Shown piece after piece: positions 8,715-17,038 of a stretch of DNA of 64,000 nt. How positions within the stretch are numbered: position 1 is the first letter of the stretch; every line of letters begins with the position of its first letter. Below the pieces are notes generated by a model that made no database searches, had not been told where the DNA came from, and worked only from the letters and a program-made list of their open reading frames with translations. Origin of the DNA: Pseudonocardia alaniniphila (GTDB lineage: Bacteria; Actinomycetota; Actinomycetes; Mycobacteriales; Pseudonocardiaceae); NCBI RefSeq assembly GCF_022524485.1, contig NZ_JAKXMK010000030.1, forward strand, positions 100,611 to 164,610, given 5' to 3'. A program made the translations under genes and the position numbers.

Positions 8715-11055
8715 CCGTGCGCCGCGGGTGGCGAACCCGCAGATCGGCGCGCCGCTGCGGCGCCGCGAGGACCACCGGCTCCTCACCGGCGCCGCGCGCT
8801 ACCTCGACGACCTCGACCTGCCCGGTTGCTACGAGGCGGCGTTCCTGCGCAGCCCGCACGCCTCCGCCCGCATCGTCGCGATCGACACCAGCACCGCTGC
8901 TGCCCTGCCCGGCGTGTTCGGGGTGTGGACGGGCGCCGACCTGCGGGTGCTCGCGAAAGGGATCCCGCCGAAGGTCACCCATCCGCAGCTGCGAGACATC
9001 CCGCGCCTGCCGCTCCCGCCCGAGTCGGTGCACTTCGTCGGGGAGCCGGTGGCCGTGGTCGTCGCCGTCTCCCGGCACGTCGCCGAGGACGCGCTCGAGC
9101 TGATCGATGCCGAGTACGACGTGCTGCCGGCGGTCTCGTCCACCGGGGCGGCACTGGCCGACGGCGCTCCGCTCGTCCACGACGAGATGGACAGCAACGT
9201 CGCGGTGCACGTCATCCAGACGGCGGGCGACCCGGACGCTGCACTGGCCGGCGCCCCGCACCGGCTGCGCGAACGGTTCACGGTGGCGCGCGGGGGCGGG
9301 CACTCGATGGAGACCCGCGGGGTCGTCGGGTCCTACGACGCCGCCACCGGGCAGCTGACCGTCTGGGACACCACGCAGTCCCCGCACTACGTGCGCAACC
9401 AGCTCGCCTACCTCTACGAGGTGCCCGAGGACGACATTCGGGTGGTCGCGCCTCCCGACGTCGGCGGCGGGTTCGGGCCGAAGGCCCAGTTCTACGGCGA
9501 GGAGGCGGTGATCCCCTACCTCGCGAAGATTCTGCGGCACCCGGTCAAGTGGATCGAGGACCGCCAGGAGAACTTCGTCGCCACGATGATGGAGCGCACC
9601 CAGGTGCACGACGTCGAGATCGGGTTCGACGACGAGGGCCACATCCTGGCCGTCCGCAACGTCTTCCAGCACGACCAGGGGGCGTACTGCGCGGGCCTGC
9701 AGGTGCCCATGATCACGCTGAGCACCCTGCCCGGCCAGTACCGCATCCCGAACATCCACTCGGAGCTGATCGCCTGCTACACGAACATGGTGCCGACCAG
9801 CTCCGTGCGCGGCGCGGGACGTCCGCAGGCCGTGGTCGCCATGGAGCGGATGGTGGACCGCGCGGCAGAGCACCTGGGCATGGACCCCGCCGAGTTCCGG
9901 CGCCGCAACCTCGTGCCGGCCGACGAGTTCCCCTACCGGGTCGGGCTCACCTTCCGCGACGGCAGCCCGCTCACCTACGACAGCGGCGACTATCCGCAAC
10001 TGCTCGAGGCGGTGCTCGCCCGCCTGGACTACGACGGCGAGCGCGAGCGGCAACGCGAGCTGCAGGCACAGGGACGCCTGATCGGGATCGGCCTCGCCGC
10101 CTACGTGGAGGGCTGCGGCCTCGGCCCGTACGAGGGGTCGCGCTTCCGGCTCGCCAACGACGGCACGATCATCGTGACGCTCGCCGCCGCGCCGCAGGGC
10201 CAGGGCTACGAGACGGTCTACGCACAGATCGCCGCCGACGCCCTCGGCATGGACATGGACCTGATCCGGGTCACCACCGGCGACACCAGCCGGATCCCGT
10301 TCGGCCAAGGCACGTTCGCCTCCCGCAACACCGCCACGGCGGGCCCGGCCACGCTGCAGGCCGGGCGCGAGATGCGCGAGAAGCTCTTCCTGGTTGCCGA
10401 GGCGATGCTCAAGACCAGCTCGGAGGGGCTGGTCCTCGTCGGCGACCGGATCTGCGTGGCGGACGAGCAGGAACGCGGGGTGTCGTTGCGGGAGATCGCC
10501 CAGGCCGCGAACGTCGGCAAGCACGGGATCACGCTGGCCCCGGGGATCCTGCCGGGACTGGAGACCACCTCCTACTTCGCTCCCGAGCGAGCTGCGTACG
10601 CCAGCGGAACCCATGCCGTGGTCGTCGAGGTCGACCCGGAGACCGGGGGGATCGAGATCCACAAGTACGTGATCGGCCACGACTGCGGCACGGTCATCAA
10701 CCCGTTGCTGGTGGACGGACAGGTGCTGGGCGGTTTCGCCCACGGCATCGGCAACGCCCTCTACGAGGAACCCTTCTACGACGAGACGGGACAGCCGCAG
10801 AGCACCAGCTATCTGGACTACGCCCTGCCGTCCGCCGTGGAGGTGCCCCCGGTCGAACTGGTGCACCTGCACACCCCGAGCCCCCTGAACCCGCTGGGTG
10901 CCAAGGGCGCGGGTGAGGGCGGCACCATCCCGGTGCCCGCCGCGATCGCCAACGCCGTGGAGGACGCCCTGCGCCCGTTCGGGGCGCGGATCACCGAGCT
11001 GCCGCTGAGCCCGGCGAAGGTCGTCGGAGCGATGACTGCAGCACCTGGAGCCTGA
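8683..11055 (+). CDS. Molybdenum hydroxylase large, molybdopterin-binding subunit (CoxL/XdhA-like)
   Basis: The catalytic subunit binding the Mo-cytosine-dinucleotide cofactor. It hydroxylates (hetero)aromatic rings or aldehydes with water as oxygen source. GGGFGPK (about residue 262), the SSVRGAGRPQA loop (about 374) and the GAKGAGEGG motif near 740, whose Glu is the family's catalytic base, are all present. It lacks the AYxCSFR active-site loop of true CO dehydrogenase, so it is not a CO oxidiser. The ATG at 8683 has GGAGGGGAAGGG upstream; 790 aa is normal. Its place behind lactonase and amidohydrolase genes suggests ring hydroxylation of a pyridine-, quinoline- or benzoyl-type acid (inference). 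Confidence 0.9.
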   Translation: MTSVLTTATPDRAPRVANPQIGAPLRRREDHRLLTGAARYLDDLDLPGCYEAAFLRSPHASARIVAIDTSTAAALPGVFGVWTGADLRVLAKGIPPKVTHPQLRDIPRLPLPPESVHFVGEPVAVVVAVSRHVAEDALELIDAEYDVLPAVSSTGAALADGAPLVHDEMDSNVAVHVIQTAGDPDAALAGAPHRLRERFTVARGGGHSMETRGVVGSYDAATGQLTVWDTTQSPHYVRNQLAYLYEVPEDDIRVVAPPDVGGGFGPKAQFYGEEAVIPYLAKILRHPVKWIEDRQENFVATMMERTQVHDVEIGFDDEGHILAVRNVFQHDQGAYCAGLQVPMITLSTLPGQYRIPNIHSELIACYTNMVPTSSVRGAGRPQAVVAMERMVDRAAEHLGMDPAEFRRRNLVPADEFPYRVGLTFRDGSPLTYDSGDYPQLLEAVLARLDYDGERERQRELQAQGRLIGIGLAAYVEGCGLGPYEGSRFRLANDGTIIVTLAAAPQGQGYETVYAQIAADALGMDMDLIRVTTGDTSRIPFGQGTFASRNTATAGPATLQAGREMREKLFLVAEAMLKTSSEGLVLVGDRICVADEQERGVSLREIAQAANVGKHGITLAPGILPGLETTSYFAPERAAYASGTHAVVVEVDPETGGIEIHKYVIGHDCGTVINPLLVDGQVLGGFAHGIGNALYEEPFYDETGQPQSTSYLDYALPSAVEVPPVELVHLHTPSPLNPLGAKGAGEGGTIPVPAAIANAVEDALRPFGARITELPLSPAKVVGAMTAAPGA

Positions 11056-11110
11056 CGCCGGCCGCACCGGAATGCCCAGGCAACAGGACCTCTTTCATCG
11101 CGTAGCGCAC

Positions 11111-11146
11111 CCGATCAGAGCACGCTGCCGACAGTGAGCTGATCGG
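11111..11146. terminator. Inverted repeat in convergent intergenic space, possible bidirectional terminator
   Basis: CCGATCAG (11111-11118) and CTGATCGG (11139-11146) are perfect 8-bp inverted arms around a 20-nt loop, lying between the convergent molybdenum hydroxylase and glucosidase genes. There is no T-tract, so it could instead be a protein site. Confidence 0.35.
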
Positions 11147-11154
11147 CAACGGCC

Positions 11155-12831
11155 TCAGCCGGTGCCGCGGCGCACGACGACGGATTCCCACGGACGCAGT
11201 CGCACTGAGCGGTGCAGCGTCGGCGGTGAGTCGGGATAGTTGCCGATGACCAACGGGGATCCCGGCCAACCGGCCATCGCCCCGTCCGGGACGGCGACGG
11301 CGTCGGACGAGAAGTTGGCGAGCACCAGCAGTCCGCGTTCCGCGTGTGTGCGCGTGAACGCGTAGATGGCCGGGTCGTCGGGCAGGAGCAGGGTGAAGAC
11401 GCCGTCCGTGACGAGCGGTTCCGTCCTGCGCAGGGCGATCAGCGCCCGGTAGTGCGCGAAGACGGAAGCGGGGTCGTGGAGCTGCGCGGCAGCGTTGATG
11501 TGCACGAAGTTGGGGTTGGTCGCCAGCCACGGCGTCCCGGTGCTGAACCCGGCGTTCTCGGTGTCGTCCCACTGCATCGGCGTGCGGCCGTTGTCCCGGG
11601 AGCGTGCGCGCAGCGCGTCGAGCACGACGTCCGCGGGCTCGCCGCGCCGCGTCACGGCATCGGTGTAGTAGTTGCGTGACTGGATGTCCGCGAAGTCGTC
11701 GATCGAGCGGAAACGCGTGTTCGTCATCCCGATCTCCTCGCCCTGGAACACGTAGGGCGTGCCACGGTGCAGGTGAAGGACGGTCGCCAGGAGCTTCGCG
11801 GACTCCTCCCGATACGTCGTGTCGTCGCCCCACCGCGAGACGATTCGGGGCTGGTCGTGGTTGTTCCAGTACAGGCTGTTCCATCCGGCGTCGGACAACC
11901 CGTGCTGCCAGCGCTCGAACGTCCGCTTCAGCGCGACGAGGTCGAGCGGGCGGATGTCCCATTTGTCCCGTCCCTGGTCGATCTCCACGTGGTCGAACTG
12001 GAAGATCATGTCGAGCTCCCGGCGGGACGGGTCGGTGAGCAGGCGCGCCTGGTCCACCGACGTTCCGGGGGTCTCGCCGACGGTCAGGAGCACGGCCTCG
12101 CGCCCGGCGAACACCTCGCGGTGCATCTCCTGCAGGAAGTCGTGCAGCCGTGGGCCGTTGGTGTAGAGCGCCTCGGCGTCGCCGTACCGGGTGCCGTCGG
12201 TGAGGTGGGCGTCGGGGAGGCCGACCGGCTTCGAGATGAAGTTGATGACGTCCATGCGGAAGCCGTCGACCCCACGGTCGAGCCACCAGCGCATCATCCG
12301 GTGGATCTCTTGCCGGAGGTCGGCGTTCTCCCAGTTCAGGTCCGGTTGCTTGCGGGAGAAGATGTGCAGGTAGTACTCGCCGGATCGGTCGTCGAACTCC
12401 CACGCCGGCCCGGAGAAACGCGATCCCCAGTTGTTCGGCAGCGGCCGCCACCAGTACCAGTCCCGCTTCGGGCTCCCGGGATCACGCGACTCCACGAACC
12501 ACGGGTGCTCGTCGGAGGTGTGGTTGACCACGAGGTCCATCACGACCCGGATTCCGCGGGCGTGCGCCTCGCGGAGCAACTCGTCGAAGTCGGCGAGCGT
12601 GCCGAACATCGGGTCGATGTCGTAGTAGTCGCTGATGTCGTAGCCGTTGTCGTCTTGCGGGGACGGATAGACCGGGGACAGCCAGAGGGCGCCGACACCG
12701 AGAGCGACGAGGTGATCGAGCCGTGAGATGACTCCTCGAAGATCGCCTACACCGTCGCCGTCGGAGTCGGCGAAGCTGCGGGGGTAGATCTGGTAGACCG
12801 TGGCCGTCCGCCACCACGTATCGGCGGTCAA
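11155..12831 (-). CDS. GH13 alpha-glucosidase (oligo-1,6-glucosidase type)
   Basis: A glycoside hydrolase of family 13 acting on alpha-glucosides such as isomaltose, sucrose or trehalulose. The four conserved regions are visible: DLVVNHTS (about residue 98), GFRMDV with the nucleophile Asp (about 192), the acid Glu in VGETPGT (about 252) and NNHDQPR (about 324). At 558 aa it is typical. The TTG start forms a TTGA overlap with the upstream dehydratase stop and fits the known N-terminus WWRTATVYQIYPRSF. It is last in the three-gene operon under LacI-type control. No signal peptide is seen, so it is cytosolic and probably hydrolyses an imported oligosaccharide or glycoside. Confidence 0.9.
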   Translation of the reverse strand: MTADTWWRTATVYQIYPRSFADSDGDGVGDLRGVISRLDHLVALGVGALWLSPVYPSPQDDNGYDISDYYDIDPMFGTLADFDELLREAHARGIRVVMDLVVNHTSDEHPWFVESRDPGSPKRDWYWWRPLPNNWGSRFSGPAWEFDDRSGEYYLHIFSRKQPDLNWENADLRQEIHRMMRWWLDRGVDGFRMDVINFISKPVGLPDAHLTDGTRYGDAEALYTNGPRLHDFLQEMHREVFAGREAVLLTVGETPGTSVDQARLLTDPSRRELDMIFQFDHVEIDQGRDKWDIRPLDLVALKRTFERWQHGLSDAGWNSLYWNNHDQPRIVSRWGDDTTYREESAKLLATVLHLHRGTPYVFQGEEIGMTNTRFRSIDDFADIQSRNYYTDAVTRRGEPADVVLDALRARSRDNGRTPMQWDDTENAGFSTGTPWLATNPNFVHINAAAQLHDPASVFAHYRALIALRRTEPLVTDGVFTLLLPDDPAIYAFTRTHAERGLLVLANFSSDAVAVPDGAMAGWPGSPLVIGNYPDSPPTLHRSVRLRPWESVVVRRGTG

Positions 12832-14018
12832 TCCAGGACGATTTCGTCGGTGGTCGCGCGGGACGTGTCGAGATCCATGCCGATGCCCGGGGTGTCGGTG
12901 GGACGCAGCGTCCCGGCGACGGGCACCACCGGATCGGCGAGGAAGAACTGGTGGATGCCGTTCCATTTGACGAGGTCTTCCTGGAACGGCGTGTGCATCG
13001 GCGACTGGGTGAGGGAGAAGTGCAGAGTCGCTGTTGCCGAGTGGCCGTGCGGGATGACCACGAGATCGTGGGCCGTCGCGTAAGCCGCGATCTTCAACGT
13101 CTCGGACAGCCCGCCGCACCAGTAGATGTCCGGCTGGACGACGTCGAGTGCGCCGCTGTCGATGAATCGGCGGAAGCCCCAGCGCGTGTATTCGTGCTCG
13201 CCCCCGGCGATGGGGATGGTGCATCTGTCCCAGAGCCGCCGGTACCCGTCGACGCGGTCGGGCATGACGACCTCCTCGAGCCAGCGCGGACGGTAGGGCG
13301 CGATGCGTGACGCCAGTGCGGTGACGTAGGAGACGTCCATCGACTGCCAGCAGTCGAACATGAGGTCGTAGTCCTCGCCCACCGCGTCGCGGACGGTCCG
13401 CACAAGCTCGACATTCGCGTGCAAGCCCTGGTAGCCGCTGGTGGGCCCGTAGCGGAAGAACCATTTCTGCGCTGTGTAGCCGAGGTCGCGGTATTCGAGC
13501 GCGCGCTTGCGGACGAGGTCGGGATCGCGCACCGAGAACCCGAGCATGGAGGCGTATGCGGGAACGGCATCGCGCGTGGGGCCGCCGATGAGGCGGTACA
13601 CCGGCTGGTCGAGCCACCTGCCCCGCAGGTCCCACAGCGCGCAGTCGACGGCGCTGATCGCGAGCATCGAGACGCCCTGGCGCCCGTGGACCTGGCTGCG
13701 GTGCATCTGGTCCCAGAGCTTCTCGCCGGCGATCGGGTCACGCCCGATCAGCAGAGGGCGCAGCTCGTGGGCGACCAGCCAGGCGACGGTTTCGGGGACG
13801 GGACCGGCGCGCCCGACCAGACCGCCGTCGGTCTCGATCTCGACGAAGTGGGCCGTGATCTCGAAACCGTCCGGGGTCTGCACGCCGCCTTCGTGGTCGT
13901 CCCGGGATCGGTACTCGGGGTAGACGTCGATCGGGCGGACCAGGCGCTCCTCCCAGTAGTCGCCGTCGGTCGGAATCGTGCTCGTGAGCCTGCGCAGCCG
14001 GACCTGCGAGATGATCAC
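12828..14018 (-). CDS. Enolase-superfamily acid-sugar dehydratase (L-rhamnonate dehydratase-like)
   Basis: A mandelate-racemase/muconate-lactonizing-subgroup enzyme that removes water from a sugar acid using Mg2+. The KWFFRYGPTSG segment (about residue 184), the metal ligands in MFDCWQS (about 220), WLEEVV (about 247) and AGGEHE (about 272), and the catalytic His in IPHGHS (about 322) match rhamnonate-type dehydratases. Length 396 aa. The ATG overlaps the MFS stop by ATGA, and its own stop overlaps the glucosidase start. The exact acid sugar is uncertain; the neighbouring glucosidase suggests the acid may be supplied as a glycoside. Confidence 0.82.
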   Translation of the reverse strand: MIISQVRLRRLTSTIPTDGDYWEERLVRPIDVYPEYRSRDDHEGGVQTPDGFEITAHFVEIETDGGLVGRAGPVPETVAWLVAHELRPLLIGRDPIAGEKLWDQMHRSQVHGRQGVSMLAISAVDCALWDLRGRWLDQPVYRLIGGPTRDAVPAYASMLGFSVRDPDLVRKRALEYRDLGYTAQKWFFRYGPTSGYQGLHANVELVRTVRDAVGEDYDLMFDCWQSMDVSYVTALASRIAPYRPRWLEEVVMPDRVDGYRRLWDRCTIPIAGGEHEYTRWGFRRFIDSGALDVVQPDIYWCGGLSETLKIAAYATAHDLVVIPHGHSATATLHFSLTQSPMHTPFQEDLVKWNGIHQFFLADPVVPVAGTLRPTDTPGIGMDLDTSRATTDEIVLD

Positions 14019-15328
14019 GCGCGCACTCCGTTCTCCGTCGCCGGCACGGGGTGCCGTCTCGCCGGCTTCCAGACAGCGAGAGTGATCGCCAGCGCGATCA
14101 TCGCCACCAGCGACATGGCGGCGAGCCAGAGAAGCCCGCCGTTGAAGTCACCCGTGCTCTCCCTGATGGCCCCGATGACCGCCGGGTTGACCACGCTCGA
14201 CAGGTTGCCGAGTGCGTTGATGAGCGCGATCCCGCCCGCCGCGGCCGCTCCGGTGAGAACGGCGCTGGGCACGCCCCAGAACGTCGGCAGGACGCCGAAG
14301 ACGCCGACGGACGCCACGCACAGCGCCACGAGCTTGATGATCGGTTCGTCGACGATCGCCGAGCCGACGAGGCCGACGAACGAGATGCCGAGTGCCACGT
14401 GGATGCTCCCCGCGCGCAGGCCCGGCCGGTCGGCGAGCCGCCCGAGCACGAGCATCCCGAGCAGCCCGAACACGTACGGGATCGCGGCCACGAAGGTGGT
14501 CGCGGTGGTGCCCAGGCCGAACGGCTGGAGGATCTGCGGGAGGAACGTGCTGACGGCGCCGTTGAGGTTCGTGAGGCCGTAGTAGACCAGGGCGAACATG
14601 AGCACCTGCGGGCTGAGCAGCGTCCTCAGCACCGCGCGACCGTGCCCGCCGGCCGCCTCACGTTCGGCCCGTTCACCGGCCAGCGTGTCGGTGATCCAGG
14701 TGCGTTCCTCGGCGGTGAGGAACGTCGCCTTCTCGGGGCTCGCCGGGAGGAGGAACGGGATCAGGACCCCGAGGACGACGGCCGGCAGGCCCTCGATGAG
14801 GTAGACCCACTGCCAACCGTGGAGGCCGAGCACGCCTTCCATCTCGAGGATCAGGCCGGACAGCGGGGTCCCGATGATCAGCGCGACCGGGATGCCCGCG
14901 GTGAAGATCGCCATGATGCGGCCGCGGTAGGCCGAGGGGAACCAGAGCGTCAGGTAGAAGATCACACCGGGGAAGAAGCCGGCTTCGGCCGCGCCGAGCA
15001 GAGCGCGGGCGACGTAGAGGCTCGGGACGTCCCAGACCAGGGCGTGGGCGGCGGCGAGGATGCCCCACGTCACCATGATCCGTGCGATCCACCAACGGGC
15101 ACCGAACCGCTGTAGCGCGAGGTTCGACGGGACCTCGAGCAGGACGTACGGAACGAAGAACACGCTGGCGGCCACGCCGAACGCGGCCGCGCTGATGCCG
15201 AGGTCGGCGTTCATGGTCAGCGCCGCCACCCCGAGGTTGGCGCGATCGATGATCGCGATGAAGTAGCCGGCGATCAGGACCGGGAGCAGCCTCATGGCCA
15301 GTTTTCGGATCACCCGGGACTCGAGCAT
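14015..15328 (-). CDS. MFS transporter, anion:cation symporter (ACS) family
   Basis: A 12-helix major facilitator protein of 437 aa. The N-terminus (RLLPVLIAGYFIAIIDRANLG), the VPSNLALQRFGARWWIARIM loop and the RALLGAAEAGFFPGVIFYL helix are hallmarks of the ACS family that imports sugar acids such as glucarate, galactonate and tartrate, as well as phthalate. GGAGG lies 4 nt before the ATG. First gene of the operon; the following sugar-acid dehydratase supports an aldonate or related acid as substrate (inference). Confidence 0.88.
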   Translation of the reverse strand: MLESRVIRKLAMRLLPVLIAGYFIAIIDRANLGVAALTMNADLGISAAAFGVAASVFFVPYVLLEVPSNLALQRFGARWWIARIMVTWGILAAAHALVWDVPSLYVARALLGAAEAGFFPGVIFYLTLWFPSAYRGRIMAIFTAGIPVALIIGTPLSGLILEMEGVLGLHGWQWVYLIEGLPAVVLGVLIPFLLPASPEKATFLTAEERTWITDTLAGERAEREAAGGHGRAVLRTLLSPQVLMFALVYYGLTNLNGAVSTFLPQILQPFGLGTTATTFVAAIPYVFGLLGMLVLGRLADRPGLRAGSIHVALGISFVGLVGSAIVDEPIIKLVALCVASVGVFGVLPTFWGVPSAVLTGAAAAGGIALINALGNLSSVVNPAVIGAIRESTGDFNGGLLWLAAMSLVAMIALAITLAVWKPARRHPVPATENGVRA

Positions 15329-15367
15329 CGATCCTCCGTTGGACTCGACTGGATCACCGTGACGGTA

Positions 15368-15383
15368 CCGGAAACGTTTCCGG
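15368..15383. promoter_or_regulatory. LacI-type operator (perfect palindrome)
   Basis: CCGGAAACGTTTCCGG is a perfect 16-bp palindrome with the central CG step and AAACGTTT core usual for LacI/GalR boxes. It lies in the 107-bp gap between the divergent LacI regulator and MFS-dehydratase-glucosidase operon, 40 bp from the MFS start. Confidence 0.8.
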
Positions 15384-15435
15384 AGATCGACAGGCCATAA
15401 TGTCCGAATGACGCCGGAGCACGGATGAAGGCCGC

Positions 15436-16479
15436 ATGAGCCGGGTGGGTATCCGGGAGCTGGCCGCCGAGCTCGGCATGTCGATCAGCACGGTGTCCCG
15501 GGCGATGAACGCGCGCAGCGACGTGAGCGCGGCCACCAGGGAGCGCGTCACCGCCGCAGCCGAGCGCCTGGGTTACCGGCCGAACCAGTCGGGACGCACG
15601 CTGCGCCGCGGTGCCACGGGCACCGTCGCGCTCGTCATCCAGACGAACACGGCGCGCACCGAGATGGGCGAGACCTTCTACTTCAACCTCTGCGACGGCC
15701 TGCAGCAGACGCTCGCCACCCGGTCGCTCGATCTCGTGGTGCTGCCTGTCGGGGCGTCGGCCGATCGCGACCGGTTCCTCGTCAACGCGGTCGACCGGCA
15801 TCTCGCCGACGCCTACATCGTCTCCAACACCGACCGCACCGACCGCCGGATCGAGTACCTGACCCAGCGGGCGGTCCCGTTCGTCACGCTCGGCCGGGGC
15901 GGCGCGGCCGATCACGCATGGCTCGACCTCGACTTCGAGGGTGTTGCCGCACACTCGGTGGCGCGGCTCGCCGGTCTCGGCCACGAGCGGATCGCCCTCG
16001 CGTCCGACGACCGCGACATCAACAGCACCTGGGAGTACGCCTGCGGTTATCGCCGTGCGCTCGCGGAGCACGAGCTGCCGGCGGACGGCGGCTGGGAGAT
16101 CCGCGTGCCCGACACGCCCGAGGGCGGCACGGTTCTCGCGGACCGGCTGCTGGACATGTCGCCGCGTCCGACCGCGGTGGTCCTCGCGCAGGAGACCCTC
16201 GCGATCGGGCTCTACCGCCGCCTCCGGGAGGCGGGCGTGGAGCCGGGACGTGATCTGGCCGTGGTGGGCTTCCGCAAGAATCCGGTGTGCGACTACCTCG
16301 TGCCGTCACTGACGAGCTTCGAGGTGTCCCTTGTGGACTACGGGCGCCGGCTCGGGGAGATCGTCATCGGCCTGCTCACGGCGAGCCCGGACGACGAGCC
16401 CGTGCACGAGGTGTGGGAGATGACCGTCGTGCCGGGGGAGAGCGACGCGCATCCGCCATGTGAGAAGGCCGCTGGCTGA
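15436..16479 (+). CDS. LacI family transcriptional regulator
   Basis: The N-terminal helix-turn-helix (VGIRELAAELGMSISTVSRAM, about residues 3-24) is followed by the hinge (ERLGYRPNQSGRTLRRG) and a periplasmic-binding-like effector domain. Length 347 aa, normal. It is transcribed divergently from the MFS-dehydratase-glucosidase operon, with a perfect operator between them, so it very likely represses that operon until its sugar or sugar-acid inducer arrives. It is convergent with the next gene, with only 20 bp between the stops. Confidence 0.92.
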   Translation: MSRVGIRELAAELGMSISTVSRAMNARSDVSAATRERVTAAAERLGYRPNQSGRTLRRGATGTVALVIQTNTARTEMGETFYFNLCDGLQQTLATRSLDLVVLPVGASADRDRFLVNAVDRHLADAYIVSNTDRTDRRIEYLTQRAVPFVTLGRGGAADHAWLDLDFEGVAAHSVARLAGLGHERIALASDDRDINSTWEYACGYRRALAEHELPADGGWEIRVPDTPEGGTVLADRLLDMSPRPTAVVLAQETLAIGLYRRLREAGVEPGRDLAVVGFRKNPVCDYLVPSLTSFEVSLVDYGRRLGEIVIGLLTASPDDEPVHEVWEMTVVPGESDAHPPCEKAAG

Positions 16480-16499
16480 CGGTCGACCGGCCGCCGCGG

Positions 16500-17030
16500 T
16501 CAGGTCAGGCATCTGATCGTCGGCCACGGTCCGGGTTCGTCGTCCCTGTGCGACGGGTGGGCGAGTGCGGTGCGGTAGGCGGCCACCTGCTCCTCCGACA
16601 GGATTCCGGCCAGCCGCAGCACCACGCGGCCGGTGACCACCACGTGCTCGTCCACGAGTGGTTGGCCGCCTTCGTCGTACCCGAACTCGCCGGCGATCAG
16701 GACCTGCTCGGCGAGCTGTGCCCGGCGTGCCTCGGCCTGCGGCGGGCCGGCCAGTACCTCGATCACTCCGCCGTCCGTGACTCGCCGGGGATCCTGCGGC
16801 CCCGGCAGGCGGCGGTCGTGGAACGCCACTACCACGGCGCCCGGATCCGCGGGAGCTCCGGGGGAACCCGGAGCGCACCACCCCACGGAGTCCAGGGGAA
16901 GCCCGCCTGCCCGCAGCGCCTGCACGATGGTCGCGGCGAGGGCGGAGTTCTGGTCGGCCGCGGCCGAGCCGCAGCCGACCAGCAGCAGCGACATCGCGAG
17001 CGACACCGCCGCCGGCCCCCATCGCCGCAC
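16500..17030 (-). CDS. Putative lipoprotein of unknown function
   Basis: A 176-aa protein with a short basic start, a hydrophobic stretch and a lipobox ending LLVGC (Cys about residue 20), so it should be a lipid-anchored exported protein. No known domain is recognised. The GTG at 17030 is preferred because it places the signal peptide at the very N-terminus; the frame runs further upstream but into the preceding gene. It follows the MmgE/PrpD gene by 8 bp and may be the last gene of the long minus-strand operon. Confidence 0.6.
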   Translation of the reverse strand: MRRWGPAAVSLAMSLLLVGCGSAAADQNSALAATIVQALRAGGLPLDSVGWCAPGSPGAPADPGAVVVAFHDRRLPGPQDPRRVTDGGVIEVLAGPPQAEARRAQLAEQVLIAGEFGYDEGGQPLVDEHVVVTGRVVLRLAGILSEEQVAAYRTALAHPSHRDDEPGPWPTIRCLT

Positions 17031-17038
17031 GGGAGCGG

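Noticed and set aside
8683..11055. Aerobic CO dehydrogenase
   Set aside because: The large subunit lacks the AYxCSFR active-site loop, so it belongs to the general molybdenum hydroxylases.
8275..11067. 930-codon minus-strand open frame opposite the molybdenum hydroxylase
   Set aside because: The molybdenum hydroxylase motifs on the plus strand are complete; the opposite frame is a high-GC artefact.
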